Assembly (NCBI GenBank): GCA_020726505.1
Contig: JAHLEZ010000001.1
Coordinates: forward strand, 1,550,001-1,614,000
DNA: 64,000 bases
Direction: 5' to 3'
From: Leptodontidium sp. MPI-SDFR-AT-0119
Taxonomy: Eukaryota; Ascomycota; Leotiomycetes; Helotiales; Leptodontidiaceae
The notes beneath the pieces are model-generated. The model saw nothing but the letters and a program-made list of their open reading frames with translations, made no database searches and was not told the DNA's origin. Within the stretch, counting starts at the first letter, position 1. Every line of letters starts with the position of its first letter. The position numbers were made by a program, and so were the translations under genes. Shown here one piece after another: positions 1 to 12,500 of the stretch.

Positions 1-19
1 CTTTGGTGAGGTCGACCAT
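1..19 (-). CDS. Possible 5' tip of a gene leaving the left edge
   Basis: An ATG at 19 on the minus strand, in good context (CTAAAATGG), opens six codons reading M-V-D-L-T-K before the window ends. It would be transcribed leftwards, divergent from the Lon gene at 811. The product cannot be named from six residues. The upstream minus strand has no competing ATG close by. Low confidence. Confidence 0.3.
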
Positions 20-810
20 TTTAGAAGTTGGAAGTTGGCTGAGGTTGGCTGTCTGTCATGAGGCCGGAGGCGAATTAATCATGGAAGACATGATCTAATA
101 GAGTTGAGGTTAATAAGTCTGGGCAACCGATCGGGGGTTGGTACCTGTGATGATGATGAGAGAGGGAAGCCGTCAGGTTTAACAGAGTAATAATGGGAGA
201 CGATGTTGGTAGTCACGTGGAGGTATTCGCCAAGTAGGACTTCGGTATACTTGGCCATCAACTGGAGATTGAGAATAACCCCCTTTTTGATAGAAGAGAA
301 AGCGACTGTCTGTTTCGCTAAAATTCCCTGGAAATTCGGTATTGCTCGGATAATCTCCAAATAATCTTGAAGGTTGCCAAGGCTAGCCTCGAAGATTCAC
401 ATGGACCGTTCGTTCAGTGAATCCGAAGCAAATCCGGGATCATGGATCCAAGCTACCATCAGATAAATTGGTTTCTTCTTCTTCTTGAACTTTAAGTCAA
501 ATTCCTTTAAGAAAAGTATAAATGAATCAACAGAGGAGATGATAGGGATATCAATTCGGACCGTTCAGTTGGATACCTAGTGGTAACTCCTTTGTTCAGC
601 CTCGCCCAGGTTGTTGACAAGGGTGCAGACCTCGGCTTGAGACCGGGTGACGGATGGGCTGCTGTTGATTAATTGATCGATTGCCACACCTTCCTCCGCA
701 TTCTCTCCCCACATCAGCTCCTTTACCCCATCCATCTACATATTATCTCAGCTTCGTCTTCCTTCTTTTGAACCTCGATATCTTCTCATTACTGTGGCAG
801 ACTGACCATC
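20..810. promoter_or_regulatory. Intergenic space between two divergent genes
   Basis: This stretch holds the presumed promoters of the Lon gene (plus strand) and of the truncated gene at the left edge. Positions 690-800 are CT-rich, the usual look of a fungal 5' leader. On the minus strand one frame stays open from about 396 to 79 without an ATG. Its translation looks protein-like, but I could attach it to no gene. Confidence 0.45.
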
Positions 811-3800
811 ATGGCGCCCATGAAACCAGTTACACTTCCTGTAATCCCCCTAGCCAAAGATACCGTCCTCCTCCCCGGCATCGTGCTGAGAATCCCGGTT
901 GCCAGCAATCGAGCCGATATCCCGGCCTTACTTTCCAATGTTTATGCATCGAAGACTCATAGTCAACGACTCGACAATGTCAATATCGCCTGCGTTCCTT
1001 TGGGCTCGCCATACCTCACGAGGCATGGCCAGAAGATGATAGCGGGCGACGAACGGAGCCCGTCACCGAAACAGCGTCTCGATATCAACCCCGGCAGTGC
1101 TACAAAGGATGATCTATTTGGTTATGGAGTGGCTGCGAAGATATCAGGAGTTGAGGGGCGGGGGACTGGGGAGTTTGCCTTGCTGGTCGAGGGGATAGCT
1201 CGGATCCGGATTGATAAGATCACACAGGAACGACCGTTCTTTGAGGCGGAAGTTACATATGAATATGATGATGGTAGGAGGCAATCTTCAGGTGGCAGAC
1301 ATAAGCTAACTTCTATAAGTTATTTCGGCAGAAGATGTGGCTATGCAAGGACTCTTCGCACATCTAAAGCAGCTCTCCCGTGAATTGCTGACTCTACTCC
1401 GACTCTCCTCGCTCCTTCCGCGGACTTCTGGTACCGCTGGACTATCTCCAGTTCTCGCCCGGCGACTCGAGTTATACATTGCACGAAAAGGTTTACAAGA
1501 TGCGGGCGTTTTAGCCGACTTCATGGCAAACATTGTCGAGGCTTCTTTCGAGGAGAAGTTAGAGGTTCTGGCTGCTCTTGATGTGAAAGACCGCCTCGAA
1601 AAGGCAATTGATTTACTTCAACGCCAAGTTGGGAACATCAAGAACAACGTTAGCATTACAACCTTTACGAGCACGAGCCTTCCGGCAAATATCGACTTGG
1701 ACCAGATGAATCGGATCAATAATCAGAGGGCACGAAGACCTGGCAATGGAGGTATAACCCTACCGCATGGATTGGGAGGAGGACCGCCTGGCGAAGATGA
1801 ACAAGAACCAAACGAGATGGACGAGTTGAAGAAGAAGATCGATGCCGCCAAAATGTCACCAGAAGCTGCAAAGGTCGCTGACCGAGAACTCAAGCGCTTG
1901 AAGAAGATGTCTCCTGCTCAGGCTGAATACCAGGTTACTCGAAATTATCTAGAAAACTTGACTGAGATCCCGTGGACTGCGATGACTGAAGACCAGCTCG
2001 GCATTGAGACATTGACAAGAGCAAGAAAGCAATTGGACGATGATCACTACGGACTTGACAAAGTGAAAAAACGTCTTCTTGAGTACTTGGCTGTTCTCAA
2101 GCTCAAGCAATCCATCAATGAAGACGTCAACACTCAAATTGCCAAGGCCGAAGAAGAAAAAGCAGAGGCGAAGTTGGAGATATTGAAGAGTAAAAGGATG
2201 ATCGACAAATCACCCATCCTGCTCTTAGTTGGTCCCCCAGGCGTTGGAAAGACGAGTCTGGCCAAGTCAGTTGCCACAGCCTTGGGGCGCAAATTCCATC
2301 GAATTTCCCTTGGAGGTGTGAGAGACGAAGCGGAAATCAGAGGCCATCGTAGAACATACGTTGCAGCAATGCCGGGCTTGATCGTGCAAGGTCTAAAGAA
2401 GGTCGGGGTGTCAAATCCAGTGTTTCTTCTTGATGAGATTGATAAAGTTGGGTAAGTAGCATCCCTGATGTTCTGACACAAAGCTGATCGTTTCATGAAG
2501 CACGTCAAATTTTCACGGCGACCCTTCAGCGGCCATGCTTGAGGTTTTGGATCCCGAGCAGAATCACACCTTCACAGACCACTACGTTAACATCCCAATT
2601 GACCTCAGCAAGGTTCTCTTCATTGCAACTGCAAATAGTCTTGACACTATCCCTCCTCCTCTGTTGGACCGCATGGAAACGATTAGCTTATCAGGCTACA
2701 CTACTCTTGAAAAGCGACATATCGCGCTCCAGCATCTCATTCCAAAGCAGATCCGAACAAGTAAGTTGGCTTCCGATTTAGCTACTTGCCAATACTAATT
2801 CTGCGTAGATGGTCTTGGTGATGGACAGGTCGAGTTTAGCAACGATGTCGTGTCCAAAATCATCGAGTCATACACTCGAGAATCAGGTGTAAGAAATCTT
2901 GAAAGAGAGATTGGCTCGGTCTGTCGTGCGAAGGCTGTGGAGTATGCCGAAGCCAAAGATGCTGGCCATACCGGTAAGTCTTTCCTAGCTCTGACCCAAA
3001 ATCCCTTGCTGAAGCGCGTTGCAGAGAAATACAAGCCTCAGCTGTCTGTTGAAGACATTGAGGAGATCCTTGGAATCGAGAAATACGATGAAGAAATTGC
3101 CGAGAAAACAAGGTAATTCATCCGATAACCCCTGACTTTTGTTTCCCGATGTAGTGCTCCCAATGCCGTGGGCAACCGCGTGAAATGCGAGATAGGGGTT
3201 ACAAAATCTCCGAATTTATATTGTGGCTAAGCAGATGCTGATGGAATGTGATTAGTCGACCTGGGATCGTCACCGGTCTCGTGGCCTACAGCTCAGGTGG
3301 CAACGGGAGCATACTTTTCATTGAAGTCGCCGATATGCCTGGGAGCGGAAGCGTGCAGCTTACAGGAAAGCTGGGAGACGTCCTAAAAGAGAGTGTTGAG
3401 GTTGCACTGAGCTGGGTCAAGGCCCATGCCTACGAGCTTGGCTTGACGGCCGATCCTTCCGAGAATATCATGAAGAATCGTAGCATTCACGTCCACTGCC
3501 CATCAGGGGCAATCCCGAAGGCACGTTTACCCTTGTTACTTTCTACTATTCTCTAACCAGTTCTAGGATGGACCTTCGGCCGGAATGGCGCATACAATTG
3601 CCCTCATCTCCTTGTTCTCCGGCAAAGCTGTACCTCCAACCATGGCTATGACCGTAAGTTGTACTTGACCCGTCCTCTGAGGCTCAACTGACACCATGCA
3701 GGGTGAAATTTCTCTTCGTGGCCGTGTTACTGCCGTCGGAGGCATCAAAGAGAAGCTCATTGGCGCTCTTCGTGCTGGCGTCAAGACTGTCCTCCTTCCT

Positions 3801-4060
3801 GCCCAAAATAAGAAAGAGTAAGTATGCAATGTACCCGTTGATCTACCCGAAGGCTAACGCCATTCCAGTGCCAAGGATCTTCCGCAGGAAGTCAAGGATG
3901 GCCTGGAGATTATCCACGTCAGGTATGCATCTCAACGTCCTTCTCAATATTCACTACTGACCAATCAATCAGGCATATATGGGAAGCTATGCAACACGTC
4001 TGGCCCGGAGCCCACTGGCCTGGAGAGCAGAACTTCGCTGGCATTGAGAGCCGATTGTAA
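811..4060 (+). CDS. LON2: Peroxisomal ATP-dependent Lon protease (Lon2/Pln type)
   Basis: AAA+ serine protease of the peroxisomal matrix that degrades misfolded or oxidised proteins. My model has ten exons: 811-1273, 1332-2451, 2501-2760, 2809-2973, 3025-3112, 3256-3520, 3567-3653, 3702-3817, 3869-3922 and 3973-4060. They sum to 2706 nt, an uninterrupted 901 codons plus stop, near the usual length. Visible in order: an N-terminal LON substrate-binding domain (from PLIPL-like residues near the start to about residue 260), Walker A GPPGVGKT at about 455, Walker B FLLDEIDK at about 519, and the peptidase motif DGPSAG with Ser791 and Lys832 (GGIKEK) as the expected Ser-Lys dyad. The last residues are S-R-L, a PTS1 signal; there is no mitochondrial presequence. 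The intron at 3521-3566 is GC-AG. The intron at 2974-3024 is 51 nt and stop-free, so retention would keep the frame. Confidence 0.95.
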
Positions 4061-6567
4061 TTGGTCTTTCGTATCCCAAAGCCCTGACTGCATATTTTAC
4101 CCCTGTTCTGTACACATTATTACCCCTATCCTCCCTTTGCTCTTTCTTGGATTTGTCCTATTCCTGCTCAGGGTTTTCAGGGAAGCGTTGGAAAGGAGGA
4201 AGGAGGTTTGGTTGGCTTCATTCTCGGATCTCGAGGCCGAGATATGGTGTCACGGCGTCTAGCTTTCATCGCACTGCATGTATGTAATGTAACTAAACGC
4301 CATCAATCACCTGAAGACTCCTTTAGTAGAATTTGAGCACATGCTACCCCTTGTACCTTAGCACGCGCTTTTCAAATCTATCTCGAAGGGTCCCTTTCTC
4401 GTCCATAAGTCCCACTTCGTTCACTCGTCGCGTGAAATTAATAAACAAAATACTCGTTCTCGGTTGTGTTTACTCTCCTCGCTTATCACACCCTCTTTCA
4501 ATTCCTCCGGCTCCTTTCTTCCATCTCACCGTAAGATCCACCACCCATAAACAGCCGCACAACGCAGCCTGGCCCCTCCTGTTCACGCAAGCACTTACCC
4601 ACGCAAGCACGTCGCTCAAAGCAGGCGGAACACAGCATATGCATGCAAGTCCCCGCTCCGAACATCTATCAATTCAATCAATCTCCTCGTTCCTGTCCTT
4701 GTCCTTGTACGCTTTCTCTCTCCTTTCCTCGAAAGCAAGCGGAGAGATCGCCGTTTTCTTTTACAAATAACCCTTGGCTCCGAGGATGTGCACATATGCT
4801 GTGGTACGGTACGTACCTTGTATGGATATGGACAAGGGAGGGAGGGAAAGGGGGCAGGGATGTGAGTTGCCGTTTATTGGGCAGATTGGCAAGTTGCTTT
4901 TGACATGGCTGACAGAGGAACATGCATGCATCACGTCTGGCGCACAGCAGGAGGTTACGTGGTGATGGTTGGGAGGTGAGGTGTTCTCTTTTGTAGCTGC
5001 AAGGTATCTACCTACTTCGGCTACCTACGATGGTACTTCTGCCTGAAAGCCTAGAGGAAAGGGAAGGCAAGAAAATCGCTGAGTAGGTACTGGCAAATAC
5101 TAGCTAGCAAAGTCAAGTCAAGTGCTACTAGGAAGTACATACGCTTCGGAGCGTTGCGCATGGGGATTTCCTCGGCTTTCACGATGCCTGCTTCAAGTGC
5201 CTGCTTGCGTCTGCATATGCATGCATGTATGCGAGTGAGTAAGCGTATGATGTTCATGAGCCACGGGGAATCAAGTGACTGACTAATAAGTGTGGGTTTC
5301 TCTCCAGAGACTTACGAACTGGCGGAGAAAACAATCTTCGGGATGAGGACGTCGTTCATGCGTGATTGCTTGTATGCATGCGCAGGCCCGGAGATGGGAG
5401 TGATGCTGTGGAAACAACACATGTACGAAGGTGTTGTTGTTTTTGGGTCTTGAGCAAGTTTAGCGAGGGAGGAGGAGATTGAGTTGAGATCCGTTGAACA
5501 GAAGAAAAGGATTTGAACTGTGCAGCGATTGGGGGAAGTTCTCCTGAAGGCTTGATACAAACATGGCATAAAGATGGCGGACGCAGTGTGAAAACACACG
5601 TGTTCGCAATGTCTCTTGTTTGCTTCTTTCGGATGTCACTGTGAAAAAGAGGAAATATATCAAAGAAAGAAAAAGAAAAAAAGGGAAAAAGGTAAGGGAA
5701 ATTGGCTTCAAAAAATTCCATCCATTAAACGTTCTCAGGCTTGTTGGCTTTTGATCTCCAAAGGCAAAGCTGGAGAACTCATTTTGTCTGATCTCGAACC
5801 AGTCCATTTCATTTGAGTTTTGTTGGTGATAATGATGAAGGTGTAACTTTTCACCTGGCTGCTGCTTCTCCGTAGAAATGTACAGACAATCTTATTACAG
5901 CAGATACCTGGAATCATTCCTTATCTTCAAAAAGAAAGTCTAGTCTCCCTCAACCATAGGTACTGTACTGTTAAAATAAAGCAGACGAAAATGACCGGAT
6001 CTCTAATCCGAATATTCCTTCCACCTCCCTGAAGTAAACAAAGTCAGCCACCAACCCACTCCCTGATCCAAAAGAATAACGGAAAAACATCCACCAAGAT
6101 CTCCCGGAAATACTCCCCGCACCCCCCACCTCCGATAATAAGACATTGAACAATGAAAAGAAAAATCTCCATTCGGATTCCGATCCGATCCGATCTATTG
6201 TATTTTCTGTCTCAACCGACACGGATAAGCTCATGTTTCAGCCATGATTTACATCCATGATTTACATCCGCTTCCTTTCCCATTGTTTTGTCTCGGGCGA
6301 ACTTTCGTTCCTTCGTTCGGTTTTATTTCTCCGAAGGGCTATGCATGCATTGCATGAACTGCTAATATCGCATGAAGAGAGGGGTAAGCATGGCGTGGCT
6401 GATACTTGAGACATGTTTCCTTTTCCCTCCTTTTGTCTGTTTCTTATGCGGGGATTTTAGGGAGGCGGGGGTCGGTTCGCTTGGACTGTTTTTTTTGTTT
6501 CTTTCTTATGCGTTTCCATGTGTTTACTTTTTCTGATCTGATCTGACCTGATCTACTTTGTTTGGTT

Positions 6568-6583
6568 GATCGATCGATCGATC
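6568..6583. repeat. (GATC)n simple repeat
   Basis: Four tandem GATC units, self-complementary, followed by TCGG. It lies in gene-free DNA and no function is visible. Confidence 0.8.
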
Positions 6584-9500
6584 TCGGAGGTTTACTCGTC
6601 TATTCTCCTCGGAATAAAAAATACCAAAACAAGTTTGAGGAATGATTGTTCAACCTGACTCGTGCGAGTACATGTCTCCGAGTAACAAACATGTTTGACA
6701 ACTCAAGACATATGTCTTGGACACAGGAAGACACATGGGATTGGCAGTGGCTGGATTTGTATTTGTCATGGCAAGTAACTGGCTCGGGCAGCAAAAGTAA
6801 CATGTCTCTCGCTTCGCCATTCCATACACGTGTGATATGTATCTCTTGTGCATCGATGGCCGCACATGCCCTTTGTTTCCTCCAAGCGTACTACTTGCTG
6901 CACACACTCAGCGTAGCACCAGTCTCACAATGAAGAATCACTAGCTTGCTGTCATTTGTTGGCATTCAAACAAGACTTGCCACAAGAAATTCTCACTCAT
7001 GTAGGAGTGAGCAGAACACAACTCATAAATCATGACCTACTGGCTGGTTCAACTGAACTGGACTGACTGAACTTGGCGAAGAGATGAATAATACTTGGAA
7101 TATACAATGAGTAGTGGGAGAATGTAGAGGGTGATGATCGTGTTTCAGTGACTGAACAAAAGAAATGTCTTGCAGCCGTAGAAAAAAAATCCACAGATAC
7201 AGACGGTGAGACATTGCCGAAGGAGGTGACATAAGCTGAACTGAACATCAAAATCAAGTCTCTTCTCGTGCTCGCGGGTAGGACAAGAACCCCCAATAAA
7301 GATCTGCTCTTTCATGGGCTTGATTCTTCATCCATGAATGTGACTCTACGTACCTTCAGCTCACAAAACGACCTCGATACTGTATTCGCAAACGCAGCAT
7401 GCAGATCACGTCAAATCAGCCCTTAACTTTGCCGGACTCGCTTATCCAAGCGGATTATCTTGACATTAACCATGAGCTGAGCGGAGATTAGATAGATGGA
7501 TATGTCTAGACTTGCCGTGCAAGAGGTGTGTCCGTATAGAAAGTCGATAGTACGATACTATGATTCATTTCTCAACCCTTCTCTCTCACACACACTCTTT
7601 CGTCTTGAAGGGAAAGTGAAGGAAACTCTCTATTCTACTATAAGCTAAGCCAACAGCAAAGCCGTCGTCTTAGTTTCGCTTCCCCAGTATGCCGTATTAA
7701 TACGTGCAGTAGCGGTGAGATCGACATCTAGGGTGGACAATAGACAGGGGCCTGCTAAAGGCTATGTACTGTACTGGGGAGATTTGGGGATGGGGGTTTC
7801 CGGTCGATGGATGTGACTCGCGATTCTTACGCCCACGTCCGCCGTATATCCGTCTTGGTGCTTGCGGGCTCTAGACCTTGACGTGCACGAGTCACGTCAC
7901 GATGTGAGCGGCGCTGGTGAGTTTGGGGTTAGGAGAGTTAAGTGATGTAAGTGATGACGATCTTCTTTCTTGTGTTAGGTATCTTCCGGGAGTGGGAAGG
8001 GGAGGGGATGAGAGGGTATGGATTGACTGTAGATATTTCCTAAAGGAGAATTTCGCTTCGATATGTCGGGTTAAGGCATGAGGAGGGAAGGAGGGGATCA
8101 GATCAAAGCTGGCTGCTTTGGTTGTTGAAGAAGCAAGCAAGCAAACCAACAAGGCTTGCTCAAATGCCGACACCAAAAGTGAGCCTGATACCTACCCGTC
8201 TCATAGGGTCATGCGACATAGCCAATAGGAGAGCGTACCAATTTGCGAACACTCCGGTATTTTAGTAACATACTCTACTTAAGCCACTCCTACCGACACT
8301 TGTCGGCCCGAGAGTACTACGGAGGCACTAAGTGAGAAAGAAGGAAGGGGAAGGGGCAGCAAGTCAAGGGAAGGCAGGGACACGAGAACGATGATGTTTA
8401 GGGCATAATTGCCTATTGCAATAGGAAAGTCGCGACGTCGTTGTCTATTCCCTTTTTTCCTTCTTACTTTCTTTCTTTTCTTTCTTGGGCCAGAGGCGGC
8501 TCGGAGCTCATACAACTTGCGTACAATCGTACATGAACGGACGATTTGAACTACCAAACTCTCTCGGAGTTGCTTCCTAACGGGGTCATGAGTTCGTTGA
8601 TCCTCCTCCCCTCCTTCCTTCCAACTGCCCGGAATCCCCTCTGCCTTAGCTAGAACAACAATTGAATAAGAAATAAGTAAGAGCTGGGTGCGAGCATGCG
8701 AGCGTCCCTGCAGCTGATGAGTCTGAATTGGGTCCATGCTACAGCTCAGTCGCTTGGACTTGAACTTGCACGGTACTAATACTAAACAAGAGTAGCCACC
8801 CCAAGTCCCCAAGATTCGGCAATTGGAAATTGGAGAATAGGAGAAAATGGAGAATAGGGAGTATGGATCTCGATCGGGTGCGGTCAAATCAATCATGTGC
8901 AAAAGTCCAAGCCAAAGCCCGAGCTCGTGCACCATGCCTCGGGCTCGGACCCTTGGAGCAGATCAGATGGATGGGTGAAGGCCGTCCCATTCATTCTCTC
9001 CATCTCGGGAAAGCATCTCAGCACTGCACTTCACGGCACTGCAGAGCACCAACACCTTATCTTACCTGACCTCACTATCGAATTTTGGCTGATGAGGTTA
9101 TCGATAGATTTATAGGATAATGACATCTTAATGGCGAGGCTATGCCATTCCCATAAGGCTGGGAAATTGCAATTTTCTGCATGTGGCTCGGGGTCTGTCT
9201 CTGTGGTTCTAGCGCGGCAGTCTATTGATACGGAGTTGGTGTGGTGTTTGGCAGGTGTCACGGGAAAGCGAAATGGAGAAGGAAGGATGAAAAGATTTGG
9301 GCTAATACCTTTCAGCCCAAAGCTGCAGATCGGATCAGCCACATCTTGCGGTGCCGTACTGGCGGGTTGAGTAGTAGTCAGGCCACTACTGCACCTTTAC
9401 GGACTACTGCTGCTACTACTACTTGCTATGGAGAACATACTTTTTCGCGGTTGGATGGCAGGCCATGGCAGATGCACATCATCCAGACCGAAGGATTAGT

Positions 9501-12500
9501 TAGGGCGACGTTGGCGTTGTTTCGACACTCCACTGGGCTGGACTGGGGCTTTTTTTTTTCGAACCGCGCGGATCATATCTCGGCTGAAGACTTACCTGTA
9601 TAGGACTAGAAGACGGGTTCTTCCTTAAGGTAGGTGAGCACACTTCAAGATCTACTCGAGTAGGAATAGAGCCGGGCCGATGATTCGAGTTTTGTTTTCC
9701 GATCCTGCAAGAGAATAATAGAATGGTAGTTCTGTATTGTAGAGACGGTCTGGTGGTAGATGCTAGATCTGACTTTTGTGGGTTGTTTTCCTTGTTTTGC
9801 TTGTTTTCTTGTTACAGTAGGGCTGTGTGGCTGGGGTTTGTGCCGGGCGATGATGGATGGGATCTTTGACGTTTACCCACTAGGTACAGTACTTAAACTG
9901 AATAGGAAGTCAGTAAAAAAAAAATGATATCCCATCCGGCGGAGTGTGGGGGATCTACCTGCAGGCTTGTACCAAAGTTGCTTAACGCAGCACGAGATAT
10001 AGGCTCACGCGTGCCGGGACTGAACTACCTCGCGCCCCTCAGCCAATAGTCAAAAGGCAAAAGGCAATGGCAAAAGGTACTGACTAGCAGACCTCCACAT
10101 CTCAGGCTTGAAGTAAACTTCCAAGACACCCTAGGAGACTTTCCTACCATACAGACGTTGTGATCTTGAAAATCATACGTTTCTGCACGGATCACGGCCT
10201 AAGGACATTTCTTCTTTCTTTTTTTTCTTGTCGGGCCAAACGGGTGTTTTTCTTTTGCATCATCTTGATCTTCTTCCCTTTCTTCCTTCCTTCCTTAGCA
10301 AGCGGGCGGAGACTCGGATCGATCGCCTTTCTCTGAAGATTTGAAATAAATTGTCCGATGACACGGTTGTTTTGGAGGGAAAGAAAAGTGCAACTGTGCA
10401 ACTCGCTGCTTACTGCTTGCTCACTGAGTGGTTGAAGTACGAGGAAAGAATTGAGCCTTGCTTTTTCTGGAAGATGTAGAAGTAGTGGTGTGCAGCAGAT
10501 CTTAGAGTTTTGTAGTTCTTGGCGCCTTCTCTCAACAACTGACAAGCTCCAAATTGGAAGGAAAATAAAATTGAATAATGACACGCATCAAGAAAATCAA
10601 TCACTTGAGAGAAATGAAATTGCTGCTCAGCACAGTGCAGTTGAAGTGTGGTATGGATGACACACAGATACCGTAGTGCTCACATACTGAGATAGACTAG
10701 GCTAATAGTGAAACCTGGCTCTTGAGTCATCCCCACGCAGGTACACACTTGAATAGCACAAGCAGGTTTTTGTGTAACACTTTCTTTCCATTGTTTTTGG
10801 CGGCACATGTTGACGAGGCTGGAAAAATTGTCAGCCTTGTTCCCCGCAATAGACTATTGAAGGGTAAGCGACATTACCTTAAATTATACGAGGCTGAACG
10901 AACCCGTGGTGTTTTTCCGTTCGTGTGCCGGTTCGTCCGCGGCTTACGGCAGTGAGTAAGGTAGTAAAATTTCCCTAGGTAAATTACTACTTTTGGTTTT
11001 TGAGTTTTGAGTTTAGTTGCTTGACGGGGAAGAGTGCCGACGGTGGCTGGCATGCCATCTCGTACTTACTCCGTAGGTAATCCAATACCGAGAATTAAGG
11101 TATGGGGAGGCTGAGACTGACTGAGACTGGTGGGGAAGAAAGTTGGCAATAGTGTCGCTGCTATCGATTCGCAATCGATAGATAAGTAAACGGTCGTGCG
11201 TTGTCCGCTCCAACCTTGCCACCTCTGGATGCAGGAAATGAGGAAATACATAATAAGACGTGGCTACCGACTGTGCTCATGCAGCCAGGTCTCTGTAGGT
11301 ATTGTAGGTAATTATGTTTCCTTGGCATTGGACCTTTGGAGAAAGAACAGTACGAGGCCGTACTAAAATCAAGACACACTTGGAGGCTGCAGACGGATGG
11401 ATGGTTCTGCAAAAGCATGAATCATCTGCCTACGTACCTTACCTGAAGCACAAAAGTCGAAATTAAACGTCCCCTTTTTCGCTTCATGAATGCGCTTTGA
11501 TGATGGTGGGCATGTTCAGATGTTCCATGTTCGGATCTGCTCCAATATTTGCACCTGTATTATTGACATGGGATGGATGCGGTATGATGGGGACCAGCCC
11601 AGGGGGGCACGACGACAGCCAGGTACGTCGCGCCAAGACTCTGGAGTAGCATCAGACTCTTCTGATGATCGTCAAGCCGCGACCAGGAGTCTGCTTCGCT
11701 ACCATTTCTGTGATGTGATTCTTGCAGGATCGACGCCGCCGCTTTCAGGCTTGCGCTTTTGTGCGGACCAGAGCGTCGGATAAGACGACCTCCCTGGCCG
11801 CTGACCTCACTCACCTCACCGCCGAAGCGAAGCGAGGTTGAATAAGTAAGGTATTGTTTGATTGGATTCAGAGCTGGAGGGGCGTCAGGGCGCCGGCAAC
11901 GTCGCGTGTGGATGCCGCTTGACGCCTGTGCTGCTTTGTTGCTGCTGTGGTTGTGGTGCTGTGTTGGGTTGAAGATGGATGGATGCTTGTGAAGCAAGCT
12001 ACCTTTATTAGAAGACAAGACAAGCTACCTAGTAAGCTAAGTTGCGATGCGACGACTCTTGAGTGACATTGAGATAGAGTTTGATTACGGAGGTCTTCGA
12101 TTGTGGCAAGATCGGACGAAAGAGTCTCCATCCATCCCATCGCATCTGTTCTCTTGCTTGCTTTTGCTTGCCTTGCGTTGCGCACAGAGGCTCGGACCCG
12201 ATCGGAACAATATGGGCCAAATGGATCACCGAGGGGCTCGTGTGGAGATATATTTTCCGTCTCAAATGAGCGAAGTTCATGCCTTCCAGCCTTTTAGAAT
12301 TTTTTTTTTCCTTCCGTGAAGCGCGCTGCACACCACTCCGAGGTACGTAGGGAAGATGCCTCCCCATCTGCTTGTTTCGCACGGCGCTCAATGCGTTCGT
12401 TCGTTCAGTTCATTCCCATGCCACCATCACCAAACCCCCCCCGCATCTCGACTCGCTGACAAGTCCTGCAATATAATAAGATAAACGTGGGCCGGTGCTG

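Noticed and set aside
8279..8935. Minus-strand frame of 218 codons
   Set aside because: Mixed low-complexity translation with no recognisable domain or splice support, in the gene-free region.
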